From Janthinobacterium violaceinigrum (GTDB lineage: Bacteria > Pseudomonadota > Gammaproteobacteria > Burkholderiales > Burkholderiaceae_D), in contig NZ_WFLI01000027.1 in NCBI RefSeq assembly GCF_009208555.1, positions 21,261 through 85,260 on the forward strand: a DNA stretch of 64,000 bases, read 5' to 3'. Positions 1-8,733 of the stretch are shown one piece after another. Numbering within the stretch: position 1 is the stretch's first letter; each line of letters starts with the position of its first letter. The notes beneath the pieces are model-generated. The model worked only from the letters and a program-made list of their open reading frames with translations, ran no database searches and had not been told where the DNA came from. The translations under genes and the position numbers were made by a program.

Positions 1-735
1 GCGCGGCAGGTGATGGGTGCCGAACAGGCGGTCCAGCACGGGCAAGGTGGAGGCGTAGTTGCGGTTGATGTGTTCGAATTTGCTGTGATGCCAATGGTGG
101 AAGGCGGGTGTTGCGACCAGCCATTCCAGCGGGCCGAAGCGCCAGCGCAGGTTAGCGTGGATAAAGAAACCCCAGACGGTGCCGACCAGCAGCAGGAGCA
201 CGGGCGCGGCACTGCCGGCCGCGCCGGGGCCTGCCAGGCCCAGCAGATACAAGGGCGTCAGGCCGAACAGGCGCGTGACGACCATGTCGACGGGATGGGT
301 GCGCGTATTGGCCAGGAAATACAGCTGTTCCGTGCTGTGGTGCACGGCGTGGTAGCGCCACAGCCACGGGATTTCATGGCTGAGCCTATGCCCCCAGTAA
401 GTACCGACTTCGCCGATCAGCAAGCCCAGCAGGAGCTTGGCCCACAGGGGCAGGGCCGCAAGCGTGGCGGGAATGGCGTCGGGCAGCAAGCGTTGTCCCG
501 CGACGGCGATCAGGGCCAGCGGTGCGGCCAGCAGCACGGCCGGCAGCAGGCTGCTGATGAAATAGAAGCCCAGGTCGCTGAACAGTTCCGTGCGCGAGCG
601 CCCGCCGTGGCGCGCGCCAAAGAAACGCTCGAGCGGCACGAAGACCACGGCCAGCAGCACCAGCCACAGGCCCAGGCGCAGCACGTCGACGACGATGCCG
701 GGAAGGTGCATTTGCAGGGTGTGCAGCAGGCTCAT
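1..735 (-). CDS. Sterol desaturase / fatty acid hydroxylase family protein (partial, 3' end outside window)
   Basis: The reading frame is open to the window edge, giving 245 residues without a stop, so the C-terminus is missing. It is an integral membrane protein with hydrophobic segments at about residues 10-35, 55-80 and 95-112. It carries the di-iron histidine clusters of the fatty acid hydroxylase family: HRLSH (116-120), WRYHAVHH (127-133) and HHWHH (213-217). Family members hydroxylate or desaturate lipids at the membrane with a non-haem di-iron centre and O2; the substrate here cannot be told. The ATG at 735 is the first usable start, because the ATG 5 bp upstream runs straight into TGA. 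The next gene downstream on the same strand is not visible. Confidence 0.85.
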   Translation of the reverse strand, partial: MSLLHTLQMHLPGIVVDVLRLGLWLVLLAVVFVPLERFFGARHGGRSRTELFSDLGFYFISSLLPAVLLAAPLALIAVAGQRLLPDAIPATLAALPLWAKLLLGLLIGEVGTYWGHRLSHEIPWLWRYHAVHHSTEQLYFLANTRTHPVDMVVTRLFGLTPLYLLGLAGPGAAGSAAPVLLLLVGTVWGFFIHANLRWRFGPLEWLVATPAFHHWHHSKFEHINRNYASTLPVLDRLFGTHHLPR

Positions 736-812
736 TTCATTCCATCAGGCAAGAACCAAAAAAATCCGGACAAGGCTGGGCTGGTCCGGATTCTGTCATG
801 CGTGCTGGCGGC

Positions 813-1571
813 TCAGACGGCAACAGCAGCTTTGCGGCGGCGGGCCATAAAGCCGAGCAGTCCCAGGCCGCCGATCAGCATGCCCCAGGTCGACGGTTCC
901 GGCACGGCCGACACGAGCGACACGCCGTCGAGCAGCATGAACGGTGGCGCGCCCGTCGGGCTGCCCTTGGCCATGAACGACAGCAATTCGCTGCTGTCCG
1001 TGGCCGTGAAGGTCATGCTGGCCTGGTGCCAGCCCGTGAAGCCCTGGCTGACGTTGGCCAGCGATGCCGTCTGCTGCTTGCTGTTGCCCAGCGAAACGTC
1101 CCAGTAATTGACGGGGTTATCGCCCTTGAAGCCCACTTGCTGGGCGGCGCCGTACGAAAAGCTCAGGGTGTAGGCCTGGCCGGGCACCAGGCCGCTCACT
1201 TGCTGGGTCACGGGGCCAGGAAAATAATCCCAGTCCGCCGCCAGCACATTGCCGCCCGTGGGGCTGGCGCCCAGGCCGTTTTTCGGTCCCGCGCCGCTGT
1301 ACGAGTTCGGGCCCCACAAGGCCAGCGCCGTCGCGGCGTTGGTATCGTCGATGTTATTGCCGTTGAGTACGAAGTTGTAGCCCTTGCTGGACCAGTCGGT
1401 CAGGTAGGTGCGGTCGGCGCGCGCGTACGTGCCTTCGTTCAGCTGTTTCGAGGTGCCATTGCTGGTCAGTTCAAAATCGCCATTCTTGACCAGGTTGGTC
1501 GTGGCGGCGTGGGCGGCGGTGGCGCACAGGGAAGCGGCGGCCAGCGCCAGCAAAGCAGAGATTTTACGCAT
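813..1571 (-). CDS. PEP-CTERM sorting domain-containing secreted protein
   Basis: A 252-residue exported protein. The N-terminus is a signal peptide ending in AHA at about residue 22. The middle is an Asn/Gly/Thr-rich beta-type domain with a NLVKNGDFE start and a late LLDGVSLV segment, which resembles galactose-binding-like DUF642 proteins. The C-terminus has the full sorting tag: a VPEPSTW motif, a hydrophobic helix and an RRRK cluster. In this family the tag is processed by exosortase EpsH/XrtA-type enzymes and the protein goes to the envelope or matrix. I chose ATG 1571, preceded by GGAG at 8 bp, rather than a longer frame reaching 1766. No exosortase gene is in the window. Function beyond export is unknown. 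Confidence 0.85.
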   Translation of the reverse strand: MRKISALLALAAASLCATAAHAATTNLVKNGDFELTSNGTSKQLNEGTYARADRTYLTDWSSKGYNFVLNGNNIDDTNAATALALWGPNSYSGAGPKNGLGASPTGGNVLAADWDYFPGPVTQQVSGLVPGQAYTLSFSYGAAQQVGFKGDNPVNYWDVSLGNSKQQTASLANVSQGFTGWHQASMTFTATDSSELLSFMAKGSPTGAPPFMLLDGVSLVSAVPEPSTWGMLIGGLGLLGFMARRRKAAVAV

Positions 1572-1698
1572 GATGCAAGCTCCAAAAGTGACAGGGTAGT
1601 GTGGCAGTCTGTCGGCGAACTTTTGGCCAACGTGGGATTCAATCGCGGAAGAGGCGAGAAAGGTATTCCCGAGACAGCGGTGGTGTCCCGTTGAGGCG

Positions 1699-1735
1699 AT
1701 TATAGCAGCGTTTGGCAAAATGGCATGTAACATGC
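1699..1735 (-). promoter_or_regulatory. Promoter and palindrome upstream of the PEP-CTERM gene
   Basis: Read on the minus strand, a perfect -10 hexamer TATAAT lies at 1699-1704. No good -35 hexamer is found 17 bp upstream. Instead a perfect palindrome GCATGTAACATGC (1723-1735) covers the -35 position. This suggests control by a dimeric regulator bound at -35. It implies a leader of about 120 nt before ATG 1571. Confidence 0.45.
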
Positions 1736-1818
1736 TTTGAAAACAACAGATATTTTCGAGTGGCAATCTTGTCAGCGTTGGATTTTTTGCATGGCATGGG
1801 CAGGCATGCCATGCGCGG

Positions 1819-3402
1819 TTACAGCTGCGACTCGATCGGCAGCCAGCGCATCACGGATACCAGCATGCGGCGCCAGAAGCCCGCTTCCGGATCGTGCGTC
1901 CACACCTTGGCCGGTTCCTCGGTGGCGTCGGACCAGCGCAGGGCGCCGTTGTCGAGGAAGACGCGATAGCTGGTGTCGCTCGCCGTCGAATGCAGGAACA
2001 GCGCGCGCATGTCGGCCGCCAGCGCGGCATCGTCGAACAGCACACCCATCTCCGTATTCAGCTGGGCCGAGCGGGGATCGAGGTTGAAGGAGCCGACGAA
2101 GCCCCGCTGGCCGTCCACCACCACGGCCTTGGTATGCAGGCTGGCGCGGCTCGATCCCATCAGGCTGATGCGCTTGCGGTGCAGGGTCTTCAATTCATAC
2201 AGCTCGATGCCGCCGTCCAGCAGCGCCTGGCGGTAGCGCGCATAGCCCGCGTGCACGAGGGCCACGTCCGTGGCGGCAAGCGAGTTGGTCAGTACTTTGA
2301 CCTTGACGCCGGCGCCAACCTTGTCGGCCAGGCTCTGCGTCAGCGCCGCGCCGGGCACGAAGTATGGCGAAGTCAGCAGCGTTTCTTCGCGCGCCTGCGT
2401 CAGCAAGGGCAGCAGGCTGTGCATGAGCCAGTGCTCGCTGCGCTGCAGGCTGGCCACGGGGGCGGCTTTTTCCGGCGGGTCCGACAGCACTTGCACGTGC
2501 GCGCTCCAGTGCAGGCGCAGGCGGCCATCCAGATGGGCCTGCAGCTGGCCCGCATCGGTCAGCTGGCGCAAATAGGGCGAGGCGCCCAGTTCGCCCGTGA
2601 GCGCGTCGAGGCGGGCGCGCACGGCGGGCAGCTGCGGCAGTGCCGGCGTGCCCGCGTTCTTGCCAGCGTGCAGGGCGCCGATGGGGATGACGGCGCGGCT
2701 GTTCCAGAAGCGGTCGAAGATGTCGCTCGTCTGCTGCACGGCGGGGCCCACCAGCAGCAGGTCCGCATCCTGGAAATTGACTTGTTCGGCGGCATCGAAA
2801 TATTCGTCGCCGATATTGCGCCCGCCGACGAGGGCGACCCTGCCATCGACAATCCAGGCCTTGTTGTGCATGCGCCGGTTCAGGCTGACGGCGCGCAAGG
2901 CCATTTCCACGGCGCGCCACCAGACGCCGTCGCGGTTGCGGCCGGGATTGAAGATGCGCACGTCGATCAGCGGATGGCTGTCGAGCGCGAGGATGGCGGC
3001 GTCCTGGCCCCGCGCGTTGATGTCGTCGAGCAGCACGCGCACGCGCACGCCGCGGTCGGCCGCGCGCAGCAGTTCGCGCACCAGCAGGCGTCCCGTGACG
3101 TCGTTATGCCAGATGTAGTACTGCAGGTCGATGCTGTGGCCCGCTTCGCGGGCGCTCAGGGCGCGCAGGGCGAACGCTTCCAGGTTGTCGTCGATCAGCG
3201 CCGTGCCGCTCTGGTCAGGGTGTTGCGCCAGCTGCGGCGCCAGCACGCGGTCGAGCAGGGTGGCATCCATCGCCACGGGCAAGGCCGTGCCGGGCGCCCC
3301 CAGCGAACGCTCGGCGAAGCGCCCGTAGCTGTACAGGGCAGCGATGCTGAGCAGGCCGAACAGTATGGCAAACAGCAGCAGTTTGACGAGCATGCGGCGC
3401 AC
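1819..3402 (-). CDS. Phospholipase D family protein (ClsC/YmdC-like)
   Basis: This 527-residue protein has two HKD (HxKxxxxD) active-site motifs: H179-K181-D186 followed by GG, and H423-K425-D430 followed by GSFNLDPRS. That two-motif layout defines phospholipase D and bacterial cardiolipin synthases, which work by a phosphatidyl-histidine intermediate. Residues 5-28 form one hydrophobic segment that would anchor it in the inner membrane with the catalytic part outside. Length and spacing resemble the ClsC/YmdC group more than ClsA, but no ymdB-like partner is adjacent. Cardiolipin synthesis is the likely role; a general phosphodiesterase or transphosphatidylase is the alternative. It stands alone, divergent from the M28 peptidase gene. 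Confidence 0.85.
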   Translation of the reverse strand: MRRMLVKLLLFAILFGLLSIAALYSYGRFAERSLGAPGTALPVAMDATLLDRVLAPQLAQHPDQSGTALIDDNLEAFALRALSAREAGHSIDLQYYIWHNDVTGRLLVRELLRAADRGVRVRVLLDDINARGQDAAILALDSHPLIDVRIFNPGRNRDGVWWRAVEMALRAVSLNRRMHNKAWIVDGRVALVGGRNIGDEYFDAAEQVNFQDADLLLVGPAVQQTSDIFDRFWNSRAVIPIGALHAGKNAGTPALPQLPAVRARLDALTGELGASPYLRQLTDAGQLQAHLDGRLRLHWSAHVQVLSDPPEKAAPVASLQRSEHWLMHSLLPLLTQAREETLLTSPYFVPGAALTQSLADKVGAGVKVKVLTNSLAATDVALVHAGYARYRQALLDGGIELYELKTLHRKRISLMGSSRASLHTKAVVVDGQRGFVGSFNLDPRSAQLNTEMGVLFDDAALAADMRALFLHSTASDTSYRVFLDNGALRWSDATEEPAKVWTHDPEAGFWRRMLVSVMRWLPIESQL

Positions 3403-3596
3403 CGTCAGCGGACCGTACGCGGGCGGCAGCGGGCGGGAAGAAGGGGAGTCTGGCGCATGCGGCGGTCTTTCATGATCAGGGCGGGGAGTGGCCGATTGTA
3501 GCAGTTTCTACAATGCACGATTTTGATCCTCGAGCATCCTTGCCTGCCGTCAAAAATGCGAGAATGGCCCTCTACTTATTTACAGGAGACGGCGGC

Positions 3597-4958
3597 ATGC
3601 TACGGATAGTGACGGGAGTAACGGCAGCCTTGCTGTCGGCGGGCGTGGGGGCGGCGCCATCGACTGGGGCGCAGCCGCAGATCGTGCCGATCCGGCAGAT
3701 CGTGGCGGACATTTCGCCGCAGCGCATCGAGGCGCACGTGCGCAAGCTGGTCGGCTTCCAGACGCGGCACACGATGTCCGATACCGTCTCCGACACGCAG
3801 GGCATAGGCGCGGCCAGGCGCTGGATCAAGGCCGAGCTCGAGCGCTGCGGCGCGCAGGCGGGCGGGCGCTTGCAGGTGGCGTTCGACAGCCACGTCGCGC
3901 CCGTGTCGAAACGCATTTCGCGGCCGACGGAAATCGTCAACGTGGTGGCGACCTTGCCGGGCAGCCAGCCGCAATCGGCCGGGCGCATTTATGTCGTCAG
4001 CGGCCATTACGACTCGCGCGCGACCGACGTGATGGATGCCAGGGGCGACGCGCCCGGCGCCAACGACGATGCGTCGGGCACGGCGGCCGTGATCGAAATG
4101 GCCTGCGTGATGGCGCGCCACCGGTTCGACGCCACCCTCGTCTTCATGGCGGTGGCGGCCGAGGAGCAGGGTTTATTGGGTTCCGGCCACTGGGCGCAGC
4201 AGGCGAAACTGAACAACCTCAATATCGCGGGCATGCTCAATAACGACATCATCGGCAGCTCGCGCGGGGACGATGGCACGGTCGATGGCGGCCAGGTGCG
4301 TCTGTTTGCCGAGGGCATTCCCGCCGTCAAGGAAATGAGCGACGGCGTGCGCGCGCTGGTGGCGACGGGCGGCGAAAACGATTCGATCTCGCGCCAGCTG
4401 GCGCGCCATGTGAAACAGGTGGGCGAGCGCTACGTGCCCGGTTTCAAGGTCAACGTGATCCAGCGCGCCGACCGCTACCTGCGCGGCGGCGACCATATGC
4501 CGTTCCTGGCGCAAGGCTACGCAGCGCTGCGCTTCACGGAACCGAATGAGGATTTTACCCACCAGCACCAGGACGTACGCGTGGAAAACGGCGTGCAATA
4601 CGGCGACTTGCCGCAATTCGTCGACTACGACTATGTGGCAAAAGTGGCGCGCGTCAATGCGGCGGCGCTCGCCTCGCTGGCCCTGGCGCCGGCCGCGCCG
4701 TCGCAGGTGCAGGTGCGCACGGCGCAGCTGGAAAACGCCACCACCTTGCAGTGGCAGCCGAATACGGAACCGGACCTGGCCGGCTACCGCATCGTCTGGC
4801 GCGCCACCACGGCCGATCAATGGCAGGGCGCACAGGACGTGGGCAATGTCACCGAAGCGAGGCTGAAACTGTCGAAGGACAATTATTTCTTCGGCGTCCA
4901 GGCCATCGACAAGGATGGCAACGTCAGCGTGGCCACGTACCCCACGCCGCTGCGTTAG
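3597..4958 (+). CDS. Secreted M28 family metallopeptidase with C-terminal fibronectin-III-like domain
   Basis: A 453-residue exported aminopeptidase-type enzyme. An N-terminal signal peptide ends near GVGAAP. The M28 core contains the two-zinc ligand pattern: SGHYDSR, then GANDDASGT, then AEEQGLLGS and a NNDIIG segment, with a late DHMPF. Such enzymes cleave N-terminal residues from peptides in the periplasm or medium. The last 90 residues (APSQVQV to the end) read as a fibronectin type III-like beta domain. ATG 3597 is preferred because AGGAG sits 8 bp upstream; the frame is open from 3513 without a ribosome site. Its stop overlaps by 4 bp the convergent stop of the next gene. Confidence 0.87.
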   Translation: MLRIVTGVTAALLSAGVGAAPSTGAQPQIVPIRQIVADISPQRIEAHVRKLVGFQTRHTMSDTVSDTQGIGAARRWIKAELERCGAQAGGRLQVAFDSHVAPVSKRISRPTEIVNVVATLPGSQPQSAGRIYVVSGHYDSRATDVMDARGDAPGANDDASGTAAVIEMACVMARHRFDATLVFMAVAAEEQGLLGSGHWAQQAKLNNLNIAGMLNNDIIGSSRGDDGTVDGGQVRLFAEGIPAVKEMSDGVRALVATGGENDSISRQLARHVKQVGERYVPGFKVNVIQRADRYLRGGDHMPFLAQGYAALRFTEPNEDFTHQHQDVRVENGVQYGDLPQFVDYDYVAKVARVNAAALASLALAPAAPSQVQVRTAQLENATTLQWQPNTEPDLAGYRIVWRATTADQWQGAQDVGNVTEARLKLSKDNYFFGVQAIDKDGNVSVATYPTPLR

Positions 4959-6712
4959 GCGCTGCCGGCGGGCAGTCTTGCCAGAAAGCCGTGAATCTGC
5001 GACACCACGGCCGCCCCTTCGCCGACGGCGGCGGCCACGCGCTTGGTGGAGCCGGCCCGCACGTCGCCGATGGCAAACACGCCGGGCACGCTCGTTTCCA
5101 GCGCGGCACGGTCCGGCAAGTCGGGAGGGTAGACTGCGTGGCCGTGCGCGCGGCATTCGGCGCGCGTGACGTCAAAGCCCGTGCGGATAAAACCCTGTTC
5201 ATCGACGGCCACGGCGCAGTCGTGCAGCCAGTCCGTGTTCGGATCGGCGCCGACGAACAGGAACACGCGGCGCACGGCGCAATCGGCTTCTTCACCTGTC
5301 TGGTTGTTGCGCCAGCGGGCGCCCGTCAAGCCATCGTCGTCGCCTTCGAGGGCGATGATTTCCGTGTGCGTGTGCAAGGTGATGTTGGGCGTGGCGGCGA
5401 TGCGCTCGATCAGGTAGCTCGACATGCTGGCCGCCAGGCCTTCGCCGCGGATCACCATGTGGACCTTGGCCGCGTGGCCGGAGAGAAACACTGCCGCCTG
5501 GCCGGCCGAGTTGCCGCCGCCCACGAGGATGATCTCTTCCTGCCTGCACAGCTTGGCCTCGATGGGCGAGGCCCAGTAGTACACGCCCCGTCCTTCATAC
5601 GTCTTCAGGTTGGCCAGCGAGGGGCGGCGGTAGCGCGCGCCGCAGGACAGCACCACCGTGCGGGCGCGCACCTGCGTGCCGTCGCACAGATTGACGCGCA
5701 GGGGCCAGCTGTCGCACAGCAGGTTGGCGGCGCTGGCCGGGGTGGCGATCTCGACGCCGAATTTTTGCGCCTGCACATAGGCGCGCCCCGCCAGCGCGCG
5801 GCCGGAGATACCGGTTGGAAAGCCCAGGTAATTTTCGATGCGCGCGCTGGCGCCCGCCTGGCCGCCGTACGCGCGCTGTTCCAGCGCCAGCACGGTCAAG
5901 CCTTCGGACGCCGCATACACGGCCGTGGCCAGGCCGGCAGGGCCCGCGCCCACCACCAGCACGTCGAAGATCTTGTCGCCGGACAAATCGGGCAGCATGC
6001 CCAGGCAGCGCCCCAGTTCCGCATTGCCGGGATTCTTCATGACCTTGCCGTCGGGACAGACCACCAGCGGCCACTCCTGCGGCGTGGGCTGGTAGCGCCC
6101 GGCCAGCGCGGCGGCGGCCGCATCCGTGGCCGGGTCCAGCACCGTGTGCGGGTGGCCATTGCTAGACAGAAAACTTTGCAGATGGAACAGATTGCCATTG
6201 CCGCGCGGGCCCACCAGCACGGGCCCGCCCGAATTGACTTCGATCAGGGCCACGCGGCGCAAAATCAGGGCGCGCACGATGCGCTCACCCATTTCCGCTT
6301 CCGCCACGATCAGCGCGCGCAGCGATTCCGAACTGATCACGAGCACGTCCACGTCGCCCACGGCATGGCCGTTGACGAGGGCGGGGCGGCCCGACAGCTG
6401 CGCCACTTCGGCGATGAAGTGGCCGGGGCCGATTTCGCGCATCAGCGAGGTGCGGCCCAGCCCCTCATGGCGCGTGACGGCCACGTGGCCCGCCAGGATG
6501 ACCAGCATGCCGAAGCTGCTGCTGCCCGCCTCGAACAGGGTGGCGCCGCCCGCATAGTGGCAGACCTTGCCATAGCGTTGCAGGCGGCGCAGCTCCGCTT
6601 CGGTGAAGACGGGGGAAATCTGGTGCATGCGGCCCTGGATATCGAGGCTGCTGGCCTGGACGGGATCGTCCTGCGTGGTTTCGGGGATGAATTCGGGGGT
6701 GGTGCCGCTCAT
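4955..6712 (-). CDS. Thioredoxin-reductase-like FAD oxidoreductase with N-terminal cyclic-nucleotide-binding domain, lacking the CxxC
   Basis: A 585-residue cytoplasmic flavoprotein. Residues about 25-150 form a cyclic nucleotide-binding (CAP/PKA-type) domain with GHFIAEVAQLSGRPA. A linker region of about 120 residues follows. The C-terminal half is a thioredoxin-reductase-type fold with an FAD GAGPAG motif, a second nucleotide site GGGNSAGQAA and a closing GDVRAGSTKR. Where true thioredoxin reductases have the CATC redox pair after GRGV, this protein reads YYWASPIEA, so the dithiol is absent. It therefore probably reduces something other than thioredoxin, with the N-terminal domain acting as a nucleotide-sensing switch. 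The substrate is unknown. The gene is monocistronic and convergent with the M28 peptidase gene. Confidence 0.85.
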   Translation of the reverse strand: MSGTTPEFIPETTQDDPVQASSLDIQGRMHQISPVFTEAELRRLQRYGKVCHYAGGATLFEAGSSSFGMLVILAGHVAVTRHEGLGRTSLMREIGPGHFIAEVAQLSGRPALVNGHAVGDVDVLVISSESLRALIVAEAEMGERIVRALILRRVALIEVNSGGPVLVGPRGNGNLFHLQSFLSSNGHPHTVLDPATDAAAAALAGRYQPTPQEWPLVVCPDGKVMKNPGNAELGRCLGMLPDLSGDKIFDVLVVGAGPAGLATAVYAASEGLTVLALEQRAYGGQAGASARIENYLGFPTGISGRALAGRAYVQAQKFGVEIATPASAANLLCDSWPLRVNLCDGTQVRARTVVLSCGARYRRPSLANLKTYEGRGVYYWASPIEAKLCRQEEIILVGGGNSAGQAAVFLSGHAAKVHMVIRGEGLAASMSSYLIERIAATPNITLHTHTEIIALEGDDDGLTGARWRNNQTGEEADCAVRRVFLFVGADPNTDWLHDCAVAVDEQGFIRTGFDVTRAECRAHGHAVYPPDLPDRAALETSVPGVFAIGDVRAGSTKRVAAAVGEGAAVVSQIHGFLARLPAGSA

Positions 6713-6959
6713 GACTGATCCATGGATTGAATAAGCAAATTACTAAAATAACTAACCGTCACGAGTCTAGCGCATGCGCGCGCGGCCCGCTGGCAAACCA
6801 TGCGCGCCGGCCCTGGCATGGCGCAAAGCCAGGCGCCATGCGGCCTGGCGCGCGGGGCGCAGCAGCGTGGCCTGCCTGGCGGACGCCGGTTTTTAGCCAT
6901 ACGCCGTCCAGCATCTCATATTAGAATGGGTCTTTGTTGAAATTACTCAAACAGACACG

Positions 6960-7862
6960 ATGGCTTACAAGACACTTGAAGATACGATAGGCAATACCCC
7001 GCTGGTGCAACTGACGCGTTTGCCGGGTGCCGATGCGATTGCGCGCAACAACGTCATCCTGGGCAAGCTGGAGGGTAACAACCCGGCCGGCTCCGTGAAG
7101 GACCGCGCCGCCATGTCCATGCTCAAGCGCGCTGAAGAGCGCGGCGTCATCAAGCCAGGCGATACCCTGATCGAGGCGACCAGCGGCAACACGGGCATCG
7201 CGCTGGCCATGGCCGCTGCCTTGCGCGGCTACAAGATGCTGTTGCTGATGCCGGACAATCTCAGCGTGGAGCGCCGCCAGAGCATGGCTGCCTACGGCGC
7301 CGACATCCTGTTGACGCCGAAGACGGGCGGCATGGAATACGCGCGCGACCTGGCCGAACAGATGCAGAAGGATGGCCGCGGCGTGATCCTCGACCAGTTT
7401 GCCAACGAAGACAATTCGCGCGCCCACTATGAAAGCACGGGACCGGAAATCTGGCGCGATACGGAAGGGCGCGTGACGCACTTCGTCAGCGCCATGGGCA
7501 CGACGGGCACCATCATGGGCGTGTCGCGCTATCTGAAGGAACAGAATCCCGCCATCCAGATCATCGGCGCGCAGCCCGAGGAAGGGTCGCAGATTCCCGG
7601 CATCCGCAAGTGGCCGGAAGCGTATTTGCCGAAAATCTACGACAAGTCGCGCGTGGACCAGGTGGAATACGTGAGCCAGGGCGTGGCCGAGCGCATGGCG
7701 CGCAGCCTGGCGGCGGAAGAAGGCTTGTTCTGCGGCATTTCGGCGGCCGGTGCCTGCGAAATCGCGCTGCGCATTTCGCAGACGGTGGAAAATGCGACCA
7801 TCGTGTTTGTCGTCTGCGACCGCGGCGACCGCTATCTGTCGACCGGCGTCTTTCCTGCTTGA
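6960..7862 (+). CDS. cysM: Cysteine synthase B (O-acetylserine sulfhydrylase)
   Basis: A 300-residue PLP enzyme that forms cysteine from O-acetylserine and sulfide or thiosulfate in the cytoplasm. The PLP lysine is K47 in the NNPAGSVKDRA motif, and the phosphate/substrate loop TSGNTG is at 74-79. The N-terminus (TLEDTIGNTPLVQL) and the short C-terminus match CysM rather than the longer CysK. No strong ribosome site is visible before ATG 6960, but the start agrees with the family N-terminus. It is transcribed alone, convergent with the HTH gene beyond the hairpin at 7920. Confidence 0.95.
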   Translation: MAYKTLEDTIGNTPLVQLTRLPGADAIARNNVILGKLEGNNPAGSVKDRAAMSMLKRAEERGVIKPGDTLIEATSGNTGIALAMAAALRGYKMLLLMPDNLSVERRQSMAAYGADILLTPKTGGMEYARDLAEQMQKDGRGVILDQFANEDNSRAHYESTGPEIWRDTEGRVTHFVSAMGTTGTIMGVSRYLKEQNPAIQIIGAQPEEGSQIPGIRKWPEAYLPKIYDKSRVDQVEYVSQGVAERMARSLAAEEGLFCGISAAGACEIALRISQTVENATIVFVVCDRGDRYLSTGVFPA

Positions 7863-7919
7863 TAGTTGATACGGGAAAATAATATCGGCCAGGACGGCCT
7901 GAGGACTGCTGGAAATACC

Positions 7920-7940
7920 CCCTCCCCATGGCGGGGAGGG
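7920..7940. repeat. Intergenic GC hairpin between convergent cysM and HTH gene
   Basis: A perfect inverted repeat, CCCTCCCC - 5-nt loop - GGGGAGGG, lies between two convergent stops. Neither strand shows a T-run after the stem, so it is not a canonical intrinsic terminator. It may be a REP-like hairpin or a weak bidirectional barrier. Confidence 0.6.
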
Positions 7941-7962
7941 AAAACCTGCGCAACTGGCAGGA

Positions 7963-8295
7963 TCAGCCTTGTGGCGTTTCGCCTTCTTTTGGCTTGAATT
8001 GCTTGTCGCTGATGCGGAATTTGTTGCGGCGGTCACCCATCAGGTAACGCAGGTCGCGGATGCTCAGGTCGCTGACTTCGTGCATGCGGATCAGCAGCGA
8101 TGCGCCGACAGGCAGGCGGTGGTGACGGATTTTGCTGATGACTGGCGGCGCTACTTCCAGCGCGCGGGACAATGCTGCGTCGTTTTTCAGGCGCAGGTTT
8201 TCGATCAGGGTATCGAGCAATCTGTTTGGGTTGTACTGGAGCAGATCGTCGGAGTCCGAATCGCTGTTCATATCAATGCCGACTTGGTTTGTCAT
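7963..8295 (-). CDS. Small helix-turn-helix DNA-binding-like protein
   Basis: A 110-residue protein of otherwise unknown role. Residues about 25-65 (NRLLDTLIENL, KNDAALSRALEVAPPVISKIRH) read as a lambda-repressor/Cro-type helix-turn-helix with LSRALE...PPVISKIR as the helix pair. The N-terminus is acidic (SDSDSDD) and the C-terminus basic. I place the start at ATG 8295, with AAGGA about 11 bp upstream, rather than at 8397, because the added N-terminus is not protein-like. Three TTGTAC palindromic sites and a clear promoter lie in the long AT-rich upstream region, so autoregulation is plausible. I recall similar proteins from other Oxalobacteraceae but know of no assigned function. Confidence 0.75.
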   Translation of the reverse strand: MTNQVGIDMNSDSDSDDLLQYNPNRLLDTLIENLRLKNDAALSRALEVAPPVISKIRHHRLPVGASLLIRMHEVSDLSIRDLRYLMGDRRNKFRISDKQFKPKEGETPQG

Positions 8296-8430
8296 GATGT
8301 TATTGTTCCTTCTGTAGTTGCACTGCAAAGTAAAAAACACTCGGAGCTCGCTCTTGCTGCGTTCATGTTCATTCTTTACTAAAAGGAACGAATTCACACA
8401 CGGTACGATCCGGGATACAGTTTTTCATGA

Positions 8431-8459
8431 TATATACACAATTGTACAACAGGATTCAA
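8431..8459 (-). promoter_or_regulatory. Sigma-70 promoter of the HTH gene
   Basis: On the minus strand, TTGAAT (8454-8459) and TATATA (8431-8436) are separated by exactly 17 bp. The transcript would have a leader of about 130 nt before ATG 8295. A TTGTACAA palindrome (8442-8449) lies inside the spacer, where a bound protein would block polymerase. Confidence 0.6.
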
Positions 8460-8488
8460 TTTCAGGCCGGAAAGCCTCGTAATCTTGC

Positions 8489-8498
8489 TTTGTACAAA
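8489..8498. promoter_or_regulatory. TTTGTACAAA palindrome (putative operator)
   Basis: A perfect 10-bp palindrome 30-40 bp upstream of the -35 hexamer of the HTH gene. It shares the core TTGTACAA with 8442-8449 and the half-site TTGTAC with 8561-8566. Three such sites in 130 bp suggest a common binding protein, possibly the HTH protein itself. Confidence 0.4.
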
Positions 8499-8733
8499 AT
8501 AGGTGTTGTCTTGTTGCAACAGCTATTTATTCTTTATTATGCTCTATGATAGAACAAAAATTGTACTTTGACAAAAGTTAAGTATAAAACCATTTCCGTA
8601 TTCCGTGCCGCACAAAGGCTGGCGAGCAAGGCTGGCACATGTTATCGACCCCACCATAGACCTGTTTGCCGGTCGCTTCAACATCGCTTACGCTTTCTTA
8701 CAAGTAATATTATAACTTTACACTGACTTTCAG

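Larger units (their letters stand above)
8296..8733. other. AT-rich intergenic region upstream of the HTH gene
   Basis: This 438-bp stretch is clearly AT-richer than its neighbours and contains no credible gene on either strand. It holds the promoter at 8431-8459 and three TTGTAC palindromic sites, listed separately. Below about 8700 it runs into the 3' end of mltB, with no hairpin-plus-T-run terminator seen. Confidence 0.6.

Noticed and set aside
10..1694. Long plus-strand ORFs at the window start
   Set aside because: They lie opposite the desaturase and PEP-CTERM genes, are Gln/Arg/Ala-rich and show no family motif.
7920..7940. Intrinsic terminator of cysM
   Set aside because: No T-run on either side of the stem.
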